Source: Desulfuromonas sp. (GTDB lineage: Bacteria > Desulfobacterota > Desulfuromonadia > Desulfuromonadales > BM103). Taken from it: a DNA stretch of 64,000 nt. A program made the position numbers and the translations under genes. The stretch is taken from NCBI GenBank assembly GCA_012026975.1, contig VEPG01000012.1, positions 31,949 to 95,948 of the forward strand, written 5' to 3'. Positions 7,722 to 19,276 of the stretch are shown here, in pieces. The notes beneath the pieces were generated by a model. That model was not told the DNA's origin and did no database searches. It was given only the letters and a program-made list of their open reading frames with translations. How positions within the stretch are numbered: the first letter of the stretch is position 1; the number at the start of each line of letters is the position of its first letter.

Positions 7722-8884
7722 CCCTGCCGCTCCTTGACACGCACTAGCGCCAGCAGCAGCACCGCCGCCACCGCTGCCAGGGCGGCCCCGCAGCCAAACG
7801 CCGTCAACGGCCCGGACCATTGCCAGAGAGCGCCGAACAGCAGGCTGGCCGGCAGGGCGCCAAGACCGATGGTGGCATTGAACCAACCGAAGGCGCTGCC
7901 GCGCTCGGCCGCCGGGGCCAGGTCGGCGACCAGGGCTTTCTCGGCACCCTCGGTCAACCCGTAGAAGAGCCCGTAAACAGCGAAGAGCAGCCAGATGTGC
8001 CATTCGCTGGTCGCCACGGCGAAACCGAGGTAGGCGGCGGCGTAGACCGTCCAGCCGGCCACAATCACGCCGCGCCGGCCGATCCGGTCGGAGAGGGCAC
8101 CGAAGGGAAAGACGCTGCTCATTTTGACCAGGTGAAAGAAAGACCAGAGCAGCGGCAGCCGTGCCGGGGCAACGCCGAGTTCGCCGGCGCGCAGCAGCAG
8201 GAAGGCATCGGAAGAGTTGCCGAGCGTGAACAGCAGCAGGATCAGCAGGTAGGCGCGCAGCTTGCCATGGGGCAGGACCGTTTTGCCGGTCGGGTGGGCC
8301 GACAGGGGAACCGGTCGCGACTGTTCGCGAATCCCGGCGGCGAGCAACAAGACTGCCAGCAGACCGGGGATGGCGGCGCACCAGAAGACCGTGCGCAGGT
8401 CGAGACTGAACCAGCCGAGCAGGCCCGCGGCAAGCAGCGGGCCGACCAGCGCGCCAGCGTGATCCATGGAGCGGTGGAAGCCGTAGGCGCGGCCGCGCAG
8501 TTCGGGCGCGACCGAGTCGGCGATCAGGGCGTCGCGCGGCGAAGTGCGGACCCCCTTGCCGATGCGGTCGCAAAAGCGCACGCCGAGCACGAAACCCGGC
8601 GATGCCGCTAACGCGATCAGCGGGCGCGCCAGCGCCGACAGGCCGTAGCCGGCCACGACCAGTGGTTTGCGTCTGGGCAACCGGTCGGAGAGATACCCCG
8701 AAGCGAGCTTGAGCAGCGCCGCCGTCGATTCGGCCACCCCCTCGATGACGCCGAGAAAGGCCGGTCCGGCACCGAGCACGCCGGTCAGAAAGAGCGGCAG
8801 CAGCGGGTAGATCATCTCGCTCGACACATCGGTCAGCAGGCTGACCAGGCCGAGCACCAGAACGTTGCCGGTAATGCCGCGCAT
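7718..8884 (-). CDS. MFS transporter
   Basis: 388 aa with about 12 hydrophobic segments. The first helix is followed by the MFS-family loop GYLSDRLPRRKPLV, and FCDRIGKGVRTSPRDALIADS marks a recognisable subgroup of putative efflux-type MFS proteins found in many Proteobacteria. It resides in the inner membrane. Start ATG 8884. It is translationally coupled to the methyltransferase-like gene downstream (GTGA overlap) and lies close to the phenolic-lipid operon, but faces away from it, so a role in exporting that product is only a guess. Confidence 0.85.
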   Translation of the reverse strand: MRGITGNVLVLGLVSLLTDVSSEMIYPLLPLFLTGVLGAGPAFLGVIEGVAESTAALLKLASGYLSDRLPRRKPLVVAGYGLSALARPLIALAASPGFVLGVRFCDRIGKGVRTSPRDALIADSVAPELRGRAYGFHRSMDHAGALVGPLLAAGLLGWFSLDLRTVFWCAAIPGLLAVLLLAAGIREQSRPVPLSAHPTGKTVLPHGKLRAYLLILLLFTLGNSSDAFLLLRAGELGVAPARLPLLWSFFHLVKMSSVFPFGALSDRIGRRGVIVAGWTVYAAAYLGFAVATSEWHIWLLFAVYGLFYGLTEGAEKALVADLAPAAERGSAFGWFNATIGLGALPASLLFGALWQWSGPLTAFGCGAALAAVAAVLLLALVRVKERQG

Positions 8885-8897
8885 GCTGTCCCCGTCG

Positions 8898-9797
8898 CTA
8901 CATGTTCACTTCGCCGGCGTGATCGTCACCGTCGCTGCCGGCCTGAAGTTCCGCAATCACCTGGGCGCCGAGCAGAATGATGATGGCGGCCACCTCGATG
9001 CACAGCAGCGCACCCACGGCGATGGCGATGGGGCCGTAAATCAGTTTGACCATGGAGATGGCCTGGTAATACCAGATCATCATCCGGCGGGTCAGTTCCC
9101 AGAGCACGGTCGCGGTCAGCCCGCCAATGAGTGCGTAGCGCAGGGAGACCCGCACGGCCGGCATGACCAGATAGATCGAGCTGAGGATCAGGAATTCGCC
9201 GACGATACCGGCGAGATAGAGGAGAACCCCGGTGATCCCCTCCAGGGAGAGATTCCAGCCGAAGTGCGTGACCTGCCGGTAGACGAACGTTTCGATCGTC
9301 CCGATGGCCCCCGAGACAATGATGGTGCCGAGAGCGATCAGGGAGAGGTAGAGATAAGGGATAATGGCTGAAACCAGCAGGTGCCGGCGCTTGGTTTTTT
9401 TCTTGAAGCGATGGAAGAAGATCAGCGTCATGGCGTTTTCCACCATGGAAAAGGCGATGGAACTGAAAAATAGCAGGGCGAGAATACCGACGACGCCGAG
9501 CACGATGCGATGTTCGAGGAACGGCTGCATCTGTTCGGTCAGCGTCCCCGCATAGCCGGGGATGACCAGATCCATGTAGACCGAGAGCACCTGGCTCAGC
9601 TGATTGACTTCCAGCACGTGAGAAAGGACGATGACGGCGAGAATCGTCATCGGGACAATGGACAGGAAGGTGTAGTAGGCGATAGCGCCGGAGAGCAGCA
9701 GCCCCTGGTTGCGCCGGAAGTCGCGCAGGACCCGCCGCGTGAAGCGCACGGCCCGCTCCATCCTGGTGGCAACCTGTTTCAAATCAGCGCCCTGCAT
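8898..9797 (-). CDS. YihY/virulence factor BrkB family membrane protein
   Basis: 299 aa with six predicted membrane helices. The opening GAIAYYTFLSIVPMTILAVIV region matches the YihY (formerly RNase BN) family signature AYYxxxSxxP. Middle segments contain a basic loop (HRFKKKTKRRH) before YLYLSLIALG. Family function is not settled; the old RNase BN label is known to be wrong. Its start overlaps the 3' end of recQ by 14 nt, so it is probably co-transcribed with recQ. Confidence 0.85.
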   Translation of the reverse strand: MQGADLKQVATRMERAVRFTRRVLRDFRRNQGLLLSGAIAYYTFLSIVPMTILAVIVLSHVLEVNQLSQVLSVYMDLVIPGYAGTLTEQMQPFLEHRIVLGVVGILALLFFSSIAFSMVENAMTLIFFHRFKKKTKRRHLLVSAIIPYLYLSLIALGTIIVSGAIGTIETFVYRQVTHFGWNLSLEGITGVLLYLAGIVGEFLILSSIYLVMPAVRVSLRYALIGGLTATVLWELTRRMMIWYYQAISMVKLIYGPIAIAVGALLCIEVAAIIILLGAQVIAELQAGSDGDDHAGEVNM

Positions 9798-11583
9798 AGC
9801 TGATGACCTCGTCGAGAAACTCGCCGCCGAAACGGCGCAGCTTGTGCCGGCCGACCCCGTTGACGGTCAGCAGTGCGGCCTCGCTGGTCGGCAGTACGGC
9901 AGCCATCTCGGCCAGGGTGGCGTCACCGAAAATGACGAACGGCGGCACCCCTTCGGCATCGGCCAGCCGCTTGCGCACCGCGCGCAGGCGCTCGAACAGC
10001 GCCTCATCGTAATCGAAATCGCCGAGCTTGGCACGTCCCTTTTTCGGCTGCACCTTGATGCGCACACGGGGGCGGGCCAGTTCCAGCCGCTCCTCGCCCT
10101 TCAACAGCGGGCGGGCGGCCGCGGTCAGCGTCAGCACCGAGTAGCGGGCCACATCCTGCACCAGATAACCGTGATGAATCAACTGGCGGATCAGGCCGGT
10201 CCAGGCTTCGGCGCTCTGGGCGGCCCCGATCCCGTAGGTTGTGAGCCGGTCGTGGCCGAGTTCCCGGATTCGCTCCGTACGGGCGCCGCGCAGCACATCG
10301 ACCACGTGGCCGATGCCGAAGCGCTGGCCGACCCGGAAGACGCAGGAAAGCGCCTTCTGGGCATCGACCGTGGCATCGTAGCGCTCCGGCGGGTTGAGGC
10401 AGACGTCGCAATTGCCGCAGTCATCGCCCAACCGCTCGCCGAAGTAGCCGAGCAGCACCCGTCGTCGGCACCCCGGCGCCTCGGCGAAACCAACCATCGT
10501 CTGCAGCTTGTGCAGTTCAATGCGCTTCTGTTCGGGGTTGCCCCCCTTTTCGATCAGCCCCCGGCTGATGGCAATGTCGCCGTAGCCGAAGAGCAGCAGC
10601 GCCTCGGCCGGCAGGCCGTCGCGCCCGGCGCGGCCGGTCTCCTGGTAGTAGCTCTCAATGTTCTTGGGCAGATCGTAGTGGACCACAAAACGCACGTTGG
10701 ACTTGTCGATCCCCATGCCGAAGGCCACCGTCGCCACCACGATCTGCAGATCGTCGCGCAAAAACGCCTCCTGCACCCGCACCCGGTCGGCATCGCTCAT
10801 CCCGGCATGATATGCCTCGGCGCGCCAGCCGGCGGCGGCCAGACGCTGGGCCAGTTCCTCGACCCGCTTGCGGGAGAGGGCATAAATGATCCCGGCATGG
10901 TTGCGCTGGCTTTCGAGAAAGCCGGTCAGCTGGAGAAACGGCTTGTTTTTCTCGATCACCGAGTAGCGGATGTTCGGCCGGTCGAAGCCGGCGACGAAGC
11001 AGCGGGCCTGCTGAAGGCCGAGCCGGGCGAGAATGTCGCTGCGGGTCTGCGGGTCGGCAGTGGCGGTCAGGGCGATCAGCGGCACGCCCGGGAAGATTTG
11101 ACGCAGCTGGCCGAGCTGCACGTACTCGGGGCGGAAGTCGTGCCCCCACTGGGAGACGCAGTGGGCCTCGTCAACGGCAAAGAGCGCAATCGGCAGTTCC
11201 TTGAGGCGCTCAAGAAAGCCATCGGACAGCAGCCGCTCCGGGGCGACGTAGAGTAGATCGAGCTCGCCGGCATGGAGCCGGGCCAGCACCTGGCGGGCGT
11301 CCTTTGCCCCCAGCGAAGAGTTGTAGCAGGCGGCGGCAACCCCGTTGGCGACCAGCGCATCGACCTGATCCTTCATCAGCGAGATCAGCGGCGAGACGAC
11401 GATCGCCACCCCCTTGCGGTGCAGCGCCGGGATCTGGTAGCAAAGCGACTTGCCGCCGCCGGTCGGCATCAGAGCAAAGGCGTCGTGGCCTTCCAGCAGC
11501 GTGGCGATGATCTCTTCTTGCGGCGGGCGGAAGGCGCTGTAACCAAAGATATCGCGCAAGGTCTGGCGGGGAGACGGGGTCAT
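9784..11583 (-). CDS. recQ: ATP-dependent DNA helicase RecQ
   Basis: 599 aa, the usual RecQ length. Domains in order: helicase with FRPPQEEIIATLL, Walker A MPTGGGKSLCYQIPA, the DEAH box as DEAHCVSQWGHDFRP, QETGRAGRDG; the zinc-binding RQC part with C-R-R-R plus CGNCDVC near 375-385; and a C-terminal HRDC domain (YDEALFERLRAVRKRLAD to the end). RecQ unwinds DNA 3' to 5' in recombination and fork repair. The gene sits divergently from rubredoxin. Confidence 0.97.
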   Translation of the reverse strand: MTPSPRQTLRDIFGYSAFRPPQEEIIATLLEGHDAFALMPTGGGKSLCYQIPALHRKGVAIVVSPLISLMKDQVDALVANGVAAACYNSSLGAKDARQVLARLHAGELDLLYVAPERLLSDGFLERLKELPIALFAVDEAHCVSQWGHDFRPEYVQLGQLRQIFPGVPLIALTATADPQTRSDILARLGLQQARCFVAGFDRPNIRYSVIEKNKPFLQLTGFLESQRNHAGIIYALSRKRVEELAQRLAAAGWRAEAYHAGMSDADRVRVQEAFLRDDLQIVVATVAFGMGIDKSNVRFVVHYDLPKNIESYYQETGRAGRDGLPAEALLLFGYGDIAISRGLIEKGGNPEQKRIELHKLQTMVGFAEAPGCRRRVLLGYFGERLGDDCGNCDVCLNPPERYDATVDAQKALSCVFRVGQRFGIGHVVDVLRGARTERIRELGHDRLTTYGIGAAQSAEAWTGLIRQLIHHGYLVQDVARYSVLTLTAAARPLLKGEERLELARPRVRIKVQPKKGRAKLGDFDYDEALFERLRAVRKRLADAEGVPPFVIFGDATLAEMAAVLPTSEAALLTVNGVGRHKLRRFGGEFLDEVISYAGR

Positions 11584-11639
11584 GGCCGCTCAGTATGTGG
11601 CGTGGCGGGCGGCAGGTCAAGAGTTCGTCGACCAGAGAC

Positions 11640-11667
11640 TTGCAGAACCCGACAAATTGTCTACAAT
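11640..11667 (+). promoter_or_regulatory. Candidate sigma-70 promoter of the rubredoxin gene
   Basis: TTGCAG (11640-11645), 16-nt spacer, TACAAT (11662-11667), about 48 nt before the rubredoxin ATG. An AGGAG ribosome-binding site follows at 11702. Confidence 0.55.
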
Positions 11668-11714
11668 GAGACTCTGGTTTCAACTTCATCAAACTCTCTC
11701 CAGGAGCCCCCGTC

Positions 11715-11873
11715 ATGACCAAGTATCGTTGCACGATCTGCGACTACATCTACGATCCGGCCGCCGGCGACCCCGGCAGTGGCATTGAGCCCGGCACCGC
11801 TTTCGAGGAACTTCCCGGCGACTGGGTCTGCCCGTTGTGCGGGGCGGATCAAAGCTGCTTCGAGCAGGTCTGA
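11715..11873 (+). CDS. Rubredoxin
   Basis: A 52-aa protein too short for most ORF cut-offs. It has the two iron-binding CxxC knuckles, [12 protein letters not shown] at residues 4-15 and VCPLCGA near 38-44, and the conserved [15 protein letters not shown] loop and GDWVCP. One iron is held by four cysteines. In anaerobes, rubredoxin carries electrons to superoxide reductase, rubrerythrin or oxidoreductases. The TGA stop (11871-11873) coincides with the first bases of a palindromic intergenic element, so the present C-terminus (CFEQV) may have been set by that insertion. Confidence 0.97.
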   Translation: MTKYRCTICDYIYDPAAGDPGSGIEPGTAFEELPGDWVCPLCGADQSCFEQV

Positions 11874-11995
11874 AAAACTATTGCGAAGGCCGTCCGCGGC
11901 GTTGCGCGGCGCTCGCCCCTCGCCTATCCTGTCGGATAGGTCTCGGGCCTGTGCTCCGTGCGCCTTGCATCCGGCCTTCCTCATAACGTTTTTCA
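11871..11995. repeat. Palindromic MITE/REP-like element A
   Basis: About 125 bp bounded by imperfect inverted repeats: left TGAAAAACTATTGCGAAGG, right end the complement of TGAAAAACGTTATGAGGAAGG. The middle holds further hairpins (for example CCTATCC-TG-TCGGATAGG). It fills almost the whole gap between rubredoxin and lipA. No ORF inside. The form resembles element C at 34502, which also has GAAAAAC-type ends. Confidence 0.6.
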
Positions 11996-12013
11996 ATCTC
12001 TATCAGTGAAATC

Positions 12014-12892
12014 ATGACGGTATCTTCGCCGCGCAAACCGCCGTGGCTCAAGGTTCGCTTTCCGGCCGGTCCCGGCTTCGCCCGCATCGACCGGATGCAT
12101 CGCGAGCAGGGGTTGCACTCGGTCTGCCGCAGCGCCGCCTGCCCCAACCAGGGGGAGTGCTGGAGCAGCGGCACCGCCACCTTCATGATCCTTGGCGAGC
12201 GCTGCAGCCGCGACTGCCGTTTCTGCAACGTTGCCCACGGGCCGGTAGCCGCGCCCGACCCGGCCGAACCGCACGCCGTCGCCGCGGCCATCGCCGAACT
12301 GGGATTGCGCCACGCGGTCATTACCTCGGTGACGCGTGACGATCTCGCCGACGGGGGCGCCGGGCACTTTGCCGCAGTCACCACGGCGATTCGTGCCGCC
12401 GCCCCAGGCTGCCGGGTGGAACTGCTGATCCCCGACCTGGGCGGCGACCGCACGGCCTTGCAAACGATCCTGGCGGCACGCCCCGACGTGCTCGGCCACA
12501 ACCTCGAGACCGTGCCGCGCCTCTATGCGACGGCCCGCGCCGGCGCCGACTACCGTCGTTCCCTGGCCCTGCTCGCCGCCTGCCGGGAACTGGCTCCGGA
12601 CATCCCGGCCAAGAGCGGGCTGATGCTCGGTCTCGGCGAGGAACATGATGAATTGCTGACGGTCTTTGCCGACCTGCGCAACGCCGGTGTCGGCATGCTG
12701 ACCCTCGGCCAGTACCTGCAGCCAACCCGGGCACATTTGCCGGTCGTACGCTATCTGCCGCCGGATGAATTTGCGGCATTACGCCGGGAGGCACTGGCCA
12801 TGGGCTTCACCCAGGTGGCCGCCGGCCCGCTGGTGCGATCAAGCTACCATGCCGCCGAGCTGTTCGAGGAGCCGCCCCATGAGTTCCCCTGA
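12014..12892 (+). CDS. lipA: Lipoyl synthase
   Basis: 292 aa radical-SAM enzyme that inserts two sulfurs into protein-bound octanoyl groups. The auxiliary cluster ligands Cys38, Cys43, Cys49 (CRSAACPNQGEC), the radical-SAM cluster CSRDCRFC (Cys64, 68, 71) and the C-terminal RSSYHA, whose serine completes the auxiliary cluster, are all present. It is the first gene of a run lipA-trxB-sucA-sucB-lpd with overlaps of 14, 4 and 4 nt, so the lipoylating enzyme is made with the lipoyl-dependent 2-oxoglutarate dehydrogenase. No lipB is visible here. Confidence 0.97.
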   Translation: MTVSSPRKPPWLKVRFPAGPGFARIDRMHREQGLHSVCRSAACPNQGECWSSGTATFMILGERCSRDCRFCNVAHGPVAAPDPAEPHAVAAAIAELGLRHAVITSVTRDDLADGGAGHFAAVTTAIRAAAPGCRVELLIPDLGGDRTALQTILAARPDVLGHNLETVPRLYATARAGADYRRSLALLAACRELAPDIPAKSGLMLGLGEEHDELLTVFADLRNAGVGMLTLGQYLQPTRAHLPVVRYLPPDEFAALRREALAMGFTQVAAGPLVRSSYHAAELFEEPPHEFP

Positions 12893-13855
12893 CCCCATCT
12901 ACGAAAGCATCATCCTCGGTTCCGGCCCGGCCGGGTTGACCGCCGCGATCTATACCGGCCGCAGCCGCTGCTGCCCGATCCTGATTCACGGTCATCAGCC
13001 GGGGGGACAGTTGACCACCACCACCGCCGTCGACAACTACCCCGGCTTCCCGCAAGGGGTGGACGGTCCGGAACTGATGGAGAACATGCGGCTGCAGGCC
13101 GAGCGCTTCGGCACGCAATTCGTCGAGGGGAAAGTCACCCGGGTCGAGCTTGGCGAACGGCCCTTCAGACTTTGGGTTGACGATCAGCTTTACCGCTGCC
13201 TGACGCTGATCATCGCTACCGGCGCCTCGCCGCGCCTGCTCGGCCTCGGCACCGAGGAAGCGCTCTACGGCCACGGCGTGTCGGTCTGCGCCACCTGTGA
13301 CGGCTTCTTCTACCGCGACAAGGAGGTGGTGGTGGTCGGCGGCGGCGATACCGCCGTCGAAGAGGCGGTCTTTCTGACCCGTTTCGCCAAAAGAGTCACC
13401 ATGGTGCACCGCCGCGACGAACTGCGGGCCACGCCGGTGCTGGCTCAGCGGGTCTTCGCCAACGACAGGATCGCATTCCGCTGGGATACGGTGGTCAGCG
13501 AAATCCTCACCGATCAGGCCGGCGTCACCGGCGTGCGCCTGAAAAATCTGAAAACCGGGGAGGAGGAGAACTTCGCCTGCGCCGGCGTGTTCATCGCCAT
13601 CGGCCACCAACCGAATTCGGCACTGTTCAAGGGGCAGCTGGACTTCGACAAGGACGGCTATATCCAGACCAGGAACGGCACCGAGACCAGCGTTCCCGGC
13701 GTGTTTGCCGCCGGCGACGTGCAGGATCCGATCTTTCGCCAGGCGATCACCGCCGCCGGCACCGGCTGCATGGCGGCGATCCAGGCCGAACGCTTCCTCG
13801 ACGACCTGCCGTCGGAAGCGCAGTTGAGCTGCCAAAAGGGGATCTGCACGGAGCA

Positions 13856-13859
<4 letters not shown>
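12879..13859 (+). CDS. trxB: Thioredoxin reductase
   Basis: 326 aa, started at ATG 12879 behind GAGGAG; the in-frame extension upstream lies inside lipA. FAD motif GSGPAGLTAAIYTGR at 14-28, redox pair CATC at 137-140, NADPH motif VVGGGDTAVEEA, and AAGDVQD near the C-terminus. It reduces thioredoxin with NADPH. The tail has two extra cysteines (LSCQKGICTEQ), not part of the standard fold. Overlaps lipA by 14 nt and sucA by 4 nt. Confidence 0.95.
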
Positions 13860-16533
<2,674 letters not shown>

Positions 16534-16537
<4 letters not shown>

Positions 16538-17748
16538 TGGAGATCCGCATCCCCGCAGTCGGTGAATCGATCGTTGAAGCCCTGTTGGCTGCCTGGCGCG
16601 TGGCCGATGGGGCCATCGTGCACAAGGACGAGGTGCTCTGCGACCTGGAGACCGACAAGGTCAACATCGAAGTGACCGCCGAAAGCTCCGGCATTCTGCG
16701 GATCGCGGTGCCGGCCGGACAGACGCTGCCGGTCGGCAGCGTCATCGGCGCCATCGTTCCCGGCGAGGAACCCGCCGCGCCGCCGGCGGCCGAACAGCCT
16801 CCGGCAGCGCCAGCAGCCGTTCCGGCACCGGCCGACAAGGCACCGGTCAACCCCGCCGCCGCCAGACTGGCCCGCGAGCAGGACCTCGACCCGACAGCCG
16901 TTGCCGGCACCGGCCGTGGTGGCCGGGTGACCGTCGAAGACCTGATGGCAGCCGCCAGACCCGCCGCCCCGGAAATGGTGCGCAGCGAGGAGCCGGCACC
17001 GTACCGGGTCTCCCCCTCGGCGGCCGCGACGGAGGCGTCACCGGACGGACGGACGGTAACCCGCGAACCGATGTCGCCGCTGCGCCAGCGCATCGCCGCG
17101 CGCCTGCTCGCCGCCCGCCAGCAGACCGCCATGCTCACCACCTTCAACGAGGTCGATCTCACCCGGCTCAAAGATTTGCGCAGCCGGCACCAGGAGCAGT
17201 TCACCGGCAGGCACGGCATCAAGCTCGGCCTGATGTCGTTCTTCGTCAAGGCCTGCATCGAGGCGCTCAGGGGCTACCCGACCGTCAACGCCCGCATCGA
17301 CGGCACGGACATCGTCTACCACCACTACTACGACATCGGCATCGCCGTCGGCACCGAGCGCGGTCTGGTGGTACCGGTCCTGCGCGACGCCGACCGGCTG
17401 ACCTTCGCCGACATCGAAAGGCAGATCGCCGATCTTGCGCAAAGAGCCAACGATCGCAAGTTGACCCTGGCCGAACTGGAGGGTGGCACCTTCACCATCA
17501 GCAACGGCGGCATCTACGGCTCGCTGCTCAGCACGCCGATCCTCAACCCGCCGCAGACCGGGGTGCTCGGCATGCATGCCATCCAGGACCGGCCGGTGGT
17601 CCGTGACGGCGCGGTGGTGGTCCGGCCGATGATGTACCTGGCGCTTTCCTACGACCACCGTCTGATCGACGGTCGCGAAGCGGTCGGCTTCCTCAAGCTG
17701 ATCAAGGAATATCTGGAAGACCCGGAGGAGTTGCTGCTGGAACTGTAA
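16534..17748 (+). CDS. sucB: Dihydrolipoamide succinyltransferase (E2)
   Basis: 404 aa. One N-terminal lipoyl domain with the lipoylation site [10 protein letters not shown] (Lys near 43), an Ala/Pro-rich linker, a peripheral-subunit-binding domain ([22 protein letters not shown]), and the catalytic acyltransferase domain ending with the [12 protein letters not shown] active-site motif and [19 protein letters not shown]. These match SucB rather than AceF. Together with sucA and lpd it forms the complete complex. Confidence 0.97.
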
Positions 17749-17750
17749 CC

Positions 17751-17830
17751 TCAGGTTAAAGGTCAAAGGTAAAGGGGCAAAGGTTCAAGTTTCAGAAAAA
17801 CCTTTAGCCTTTCACCTTTAGCCTTTTGCC
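17751..17830. repeat. Purine-rich hexa/heptameric inverted repeat
   Basis: Several AAAGG-type units (TTAAAGG, TCAAAGG, TAAAGGGG, CAAAGG) face the complementary CCTTTAG/CCTTTCA units after a short spacer, so the transcript can fold into a long imperfect hairpin. It lies between sucB and lpd. Repeats of this sort are frequent between genes in this bacterial group; no function is evident. Confidence 0.5.
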
Positions 17831-17850
17831 TCAACGACAGGAGTAGCCTG

Positions 17851-19251
17851 GTGACTGAACAGTTCGACCTGGTGATCATCGGCGGCGGGCCGGGCGGCTA
17901 CGTGGCTGCGCTGCGCGCGGCGCAGCTGGGGATGAAGGTGGTGGTGGTGGAGAAGCGCGATGCCCTGGGCGGTACCTGCCTCAACGAGGGGTGCATCCCG
18001 AGCAAGGCGCTGCTCGATTCCAGCGAATATTTCGCCCTGGCCCGCGACGGTTTCAAGCGCCACGGGATTCTCATCGAGCCACCGAAGCTGGACCTGGCGC
18101 AGATGATGAAGCGCAAGGATGAGGTGGTGGTGCGCCTGACCCGCGGCATCGCCAGCCTGTTCAAGAACCGCGGCATCCAGCTGGTGACCGGTACCGGGCG
18201 GCTGGTTGCCGCGGACAGTGGCACGCCGCGGGTTGCCGTCGCCACTGTCGACGGAGAACAGCTGTTGAGCGGCAAGTCCGTCCTGCTCGCCACCGGCAGC
18301 GAGGCCGTGGCCATCCCCGGCCTCCCCTTCGGCGACCGGATCGGCGAGGCCCGCGATGCCCTCGCCTACCCGCAGGTTCCCGAGCATCTGGTGGTGGTCG
18401 GCGGCGGCTACATAGGGCTGGAACTCGGTTCGGTCTGGCTGCGCCTCGGTGCGAAAGTGACCGTGGTCGAAATGCTCGACACGCTGTTGCCAAACACCGA
18501 CCGGGAAATTGCCGGGACCCTGATCAAGAGCCTGGAAAAGCAGGGGATGACCATTCTGGCCGGGACCAGAGTGGCCGGCGTCGAGGAAACTTCAACGGGT
18601 TTGAACCTGCAACTGGAGGGGAAGAACGTGCAAACCGTGGCTTGCGACCAGGTGCTGGTCGCCGCCGGCCGGCGCCCCTGCATCGAGGGACTGGAACTGG
18701 AGAACCTCGGGATCAAGCTGGAGCAGGGCCGGATTCCGGTTGATGCCGACTACCGGACAAGTTGTCCCGGCGTCTACGCCGTCGGCGACCTGACCCCCGG
18801 ACCGATGCTCGCTCACAAGGCGATGGATGAAGCGGTGGCCTGCATCGAGCGGCTGCACGGCGAACTCCCCGAGATCGACTACCATCTCATCCCCGGGGTG
18901 ATCTACACCCTGCCTGAAGCCGCCTCGGTCGGCCGGAGCGAGGAACAGCTCAAGACGAGCGGCACAGCCTACGCGACCGGCAAATTCCCCTTCATGGCCA
19001 GCGGCCGCGCCAAGGCCCTCGACGAGACCGAGGGGTTCGTCAAGGTACTGGCTGCACCCGGGTCAGGGCGCATCCTCGGCGTGCACATCCTTGGCCCGCG
19101 AGCCTCGGAGCTGATTGCCGAAGCTGCCGCGGTCATGGCCTTCGGCGGCAGCATCGAAGACGTCGCCCTGATCACCCACGCCCACCCGACTCTGGCCGAG
19201 GCGTTCAGGGAAGCGGCGCTTGGCGCCGCGGGCAAGGCCGTGCATCTTTAA
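17851..19251 (+). CDS. lpd: Dihydrolipoyl dehydrogenase (E3)
   Basis: 466 aa FAD disulfide oxidoreductase. GGGPGGYVAALRAAQLG FAD motif, redox disulfide GGTCLNEGCIPSK near 40-52, NAD motif VVGGGYIGLELGSVW, GDLTPGPMLAHKA, and the C-terminal HAHPTLAEA containing the active-site His-Glu pair. GTG start at 17851 behind ACAGGAG. It reoxidises dihydrolipoamide of SucB, giving NADH. A hairpin-forming repeat separates it from sucB but the operon order is intact. Confidence 0.97.
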   Translation: MTEQFDLVIIGGGPGGYVAALRAAQLGMKVVVVEKRDALGGTCLNEGCIPSKALLDSSEYFALARDGFKRHGILIEPPKLDLAQMMKRKDEVVVRLTRGIASLFKNRGIQLVTGTGRLVAADSGTPRVAVATVDGEQLLSGKSVLLATGSEAVAIPGLPFGDRIGEARDALAYPQVPEHLVVVGGGYIGLELGSVWLRLGAKVTVVEMLDTLLPNTDREIAGTLIKSLEKQGMTILAGTRVAGVEETSTGLNLQLEGKNVQTVACDQVLVAAGRRPCIEGLELENLGIKLEQGRIPVDADYRTSCPGVYAVGDLTPGPMLAHKAMDEAVACIERLHGELPEIDYHLIPGVIYTLPEAASVGRSEEQLKTSGTAYATGKFPFMASGRAKALDETEGFVKVLAAPGSGRILGVHILGPRASELIAEAAAVMAFGGSIEDVALITHAHPTLAEAFREAALGAAGKAVHL

Positions 19252-19276
19252 CCAACGTACTGCCTGTCGGGAACCA

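Noticed and set aside
6918-8573. 551-codon open frame on the minus strand
   Set aside because: Its first half is out of phase with the clear MFS gene; the true gene starts at GTG 7721 where it overlaps the MFS stop.
17751-17830. Short repeated units that might suggest a CRISPR array
   Set aside because: Units are 6-8 nt and contiguous with inverted counterparts; no 25-40 nt repeats with spacers here or elsewhere.
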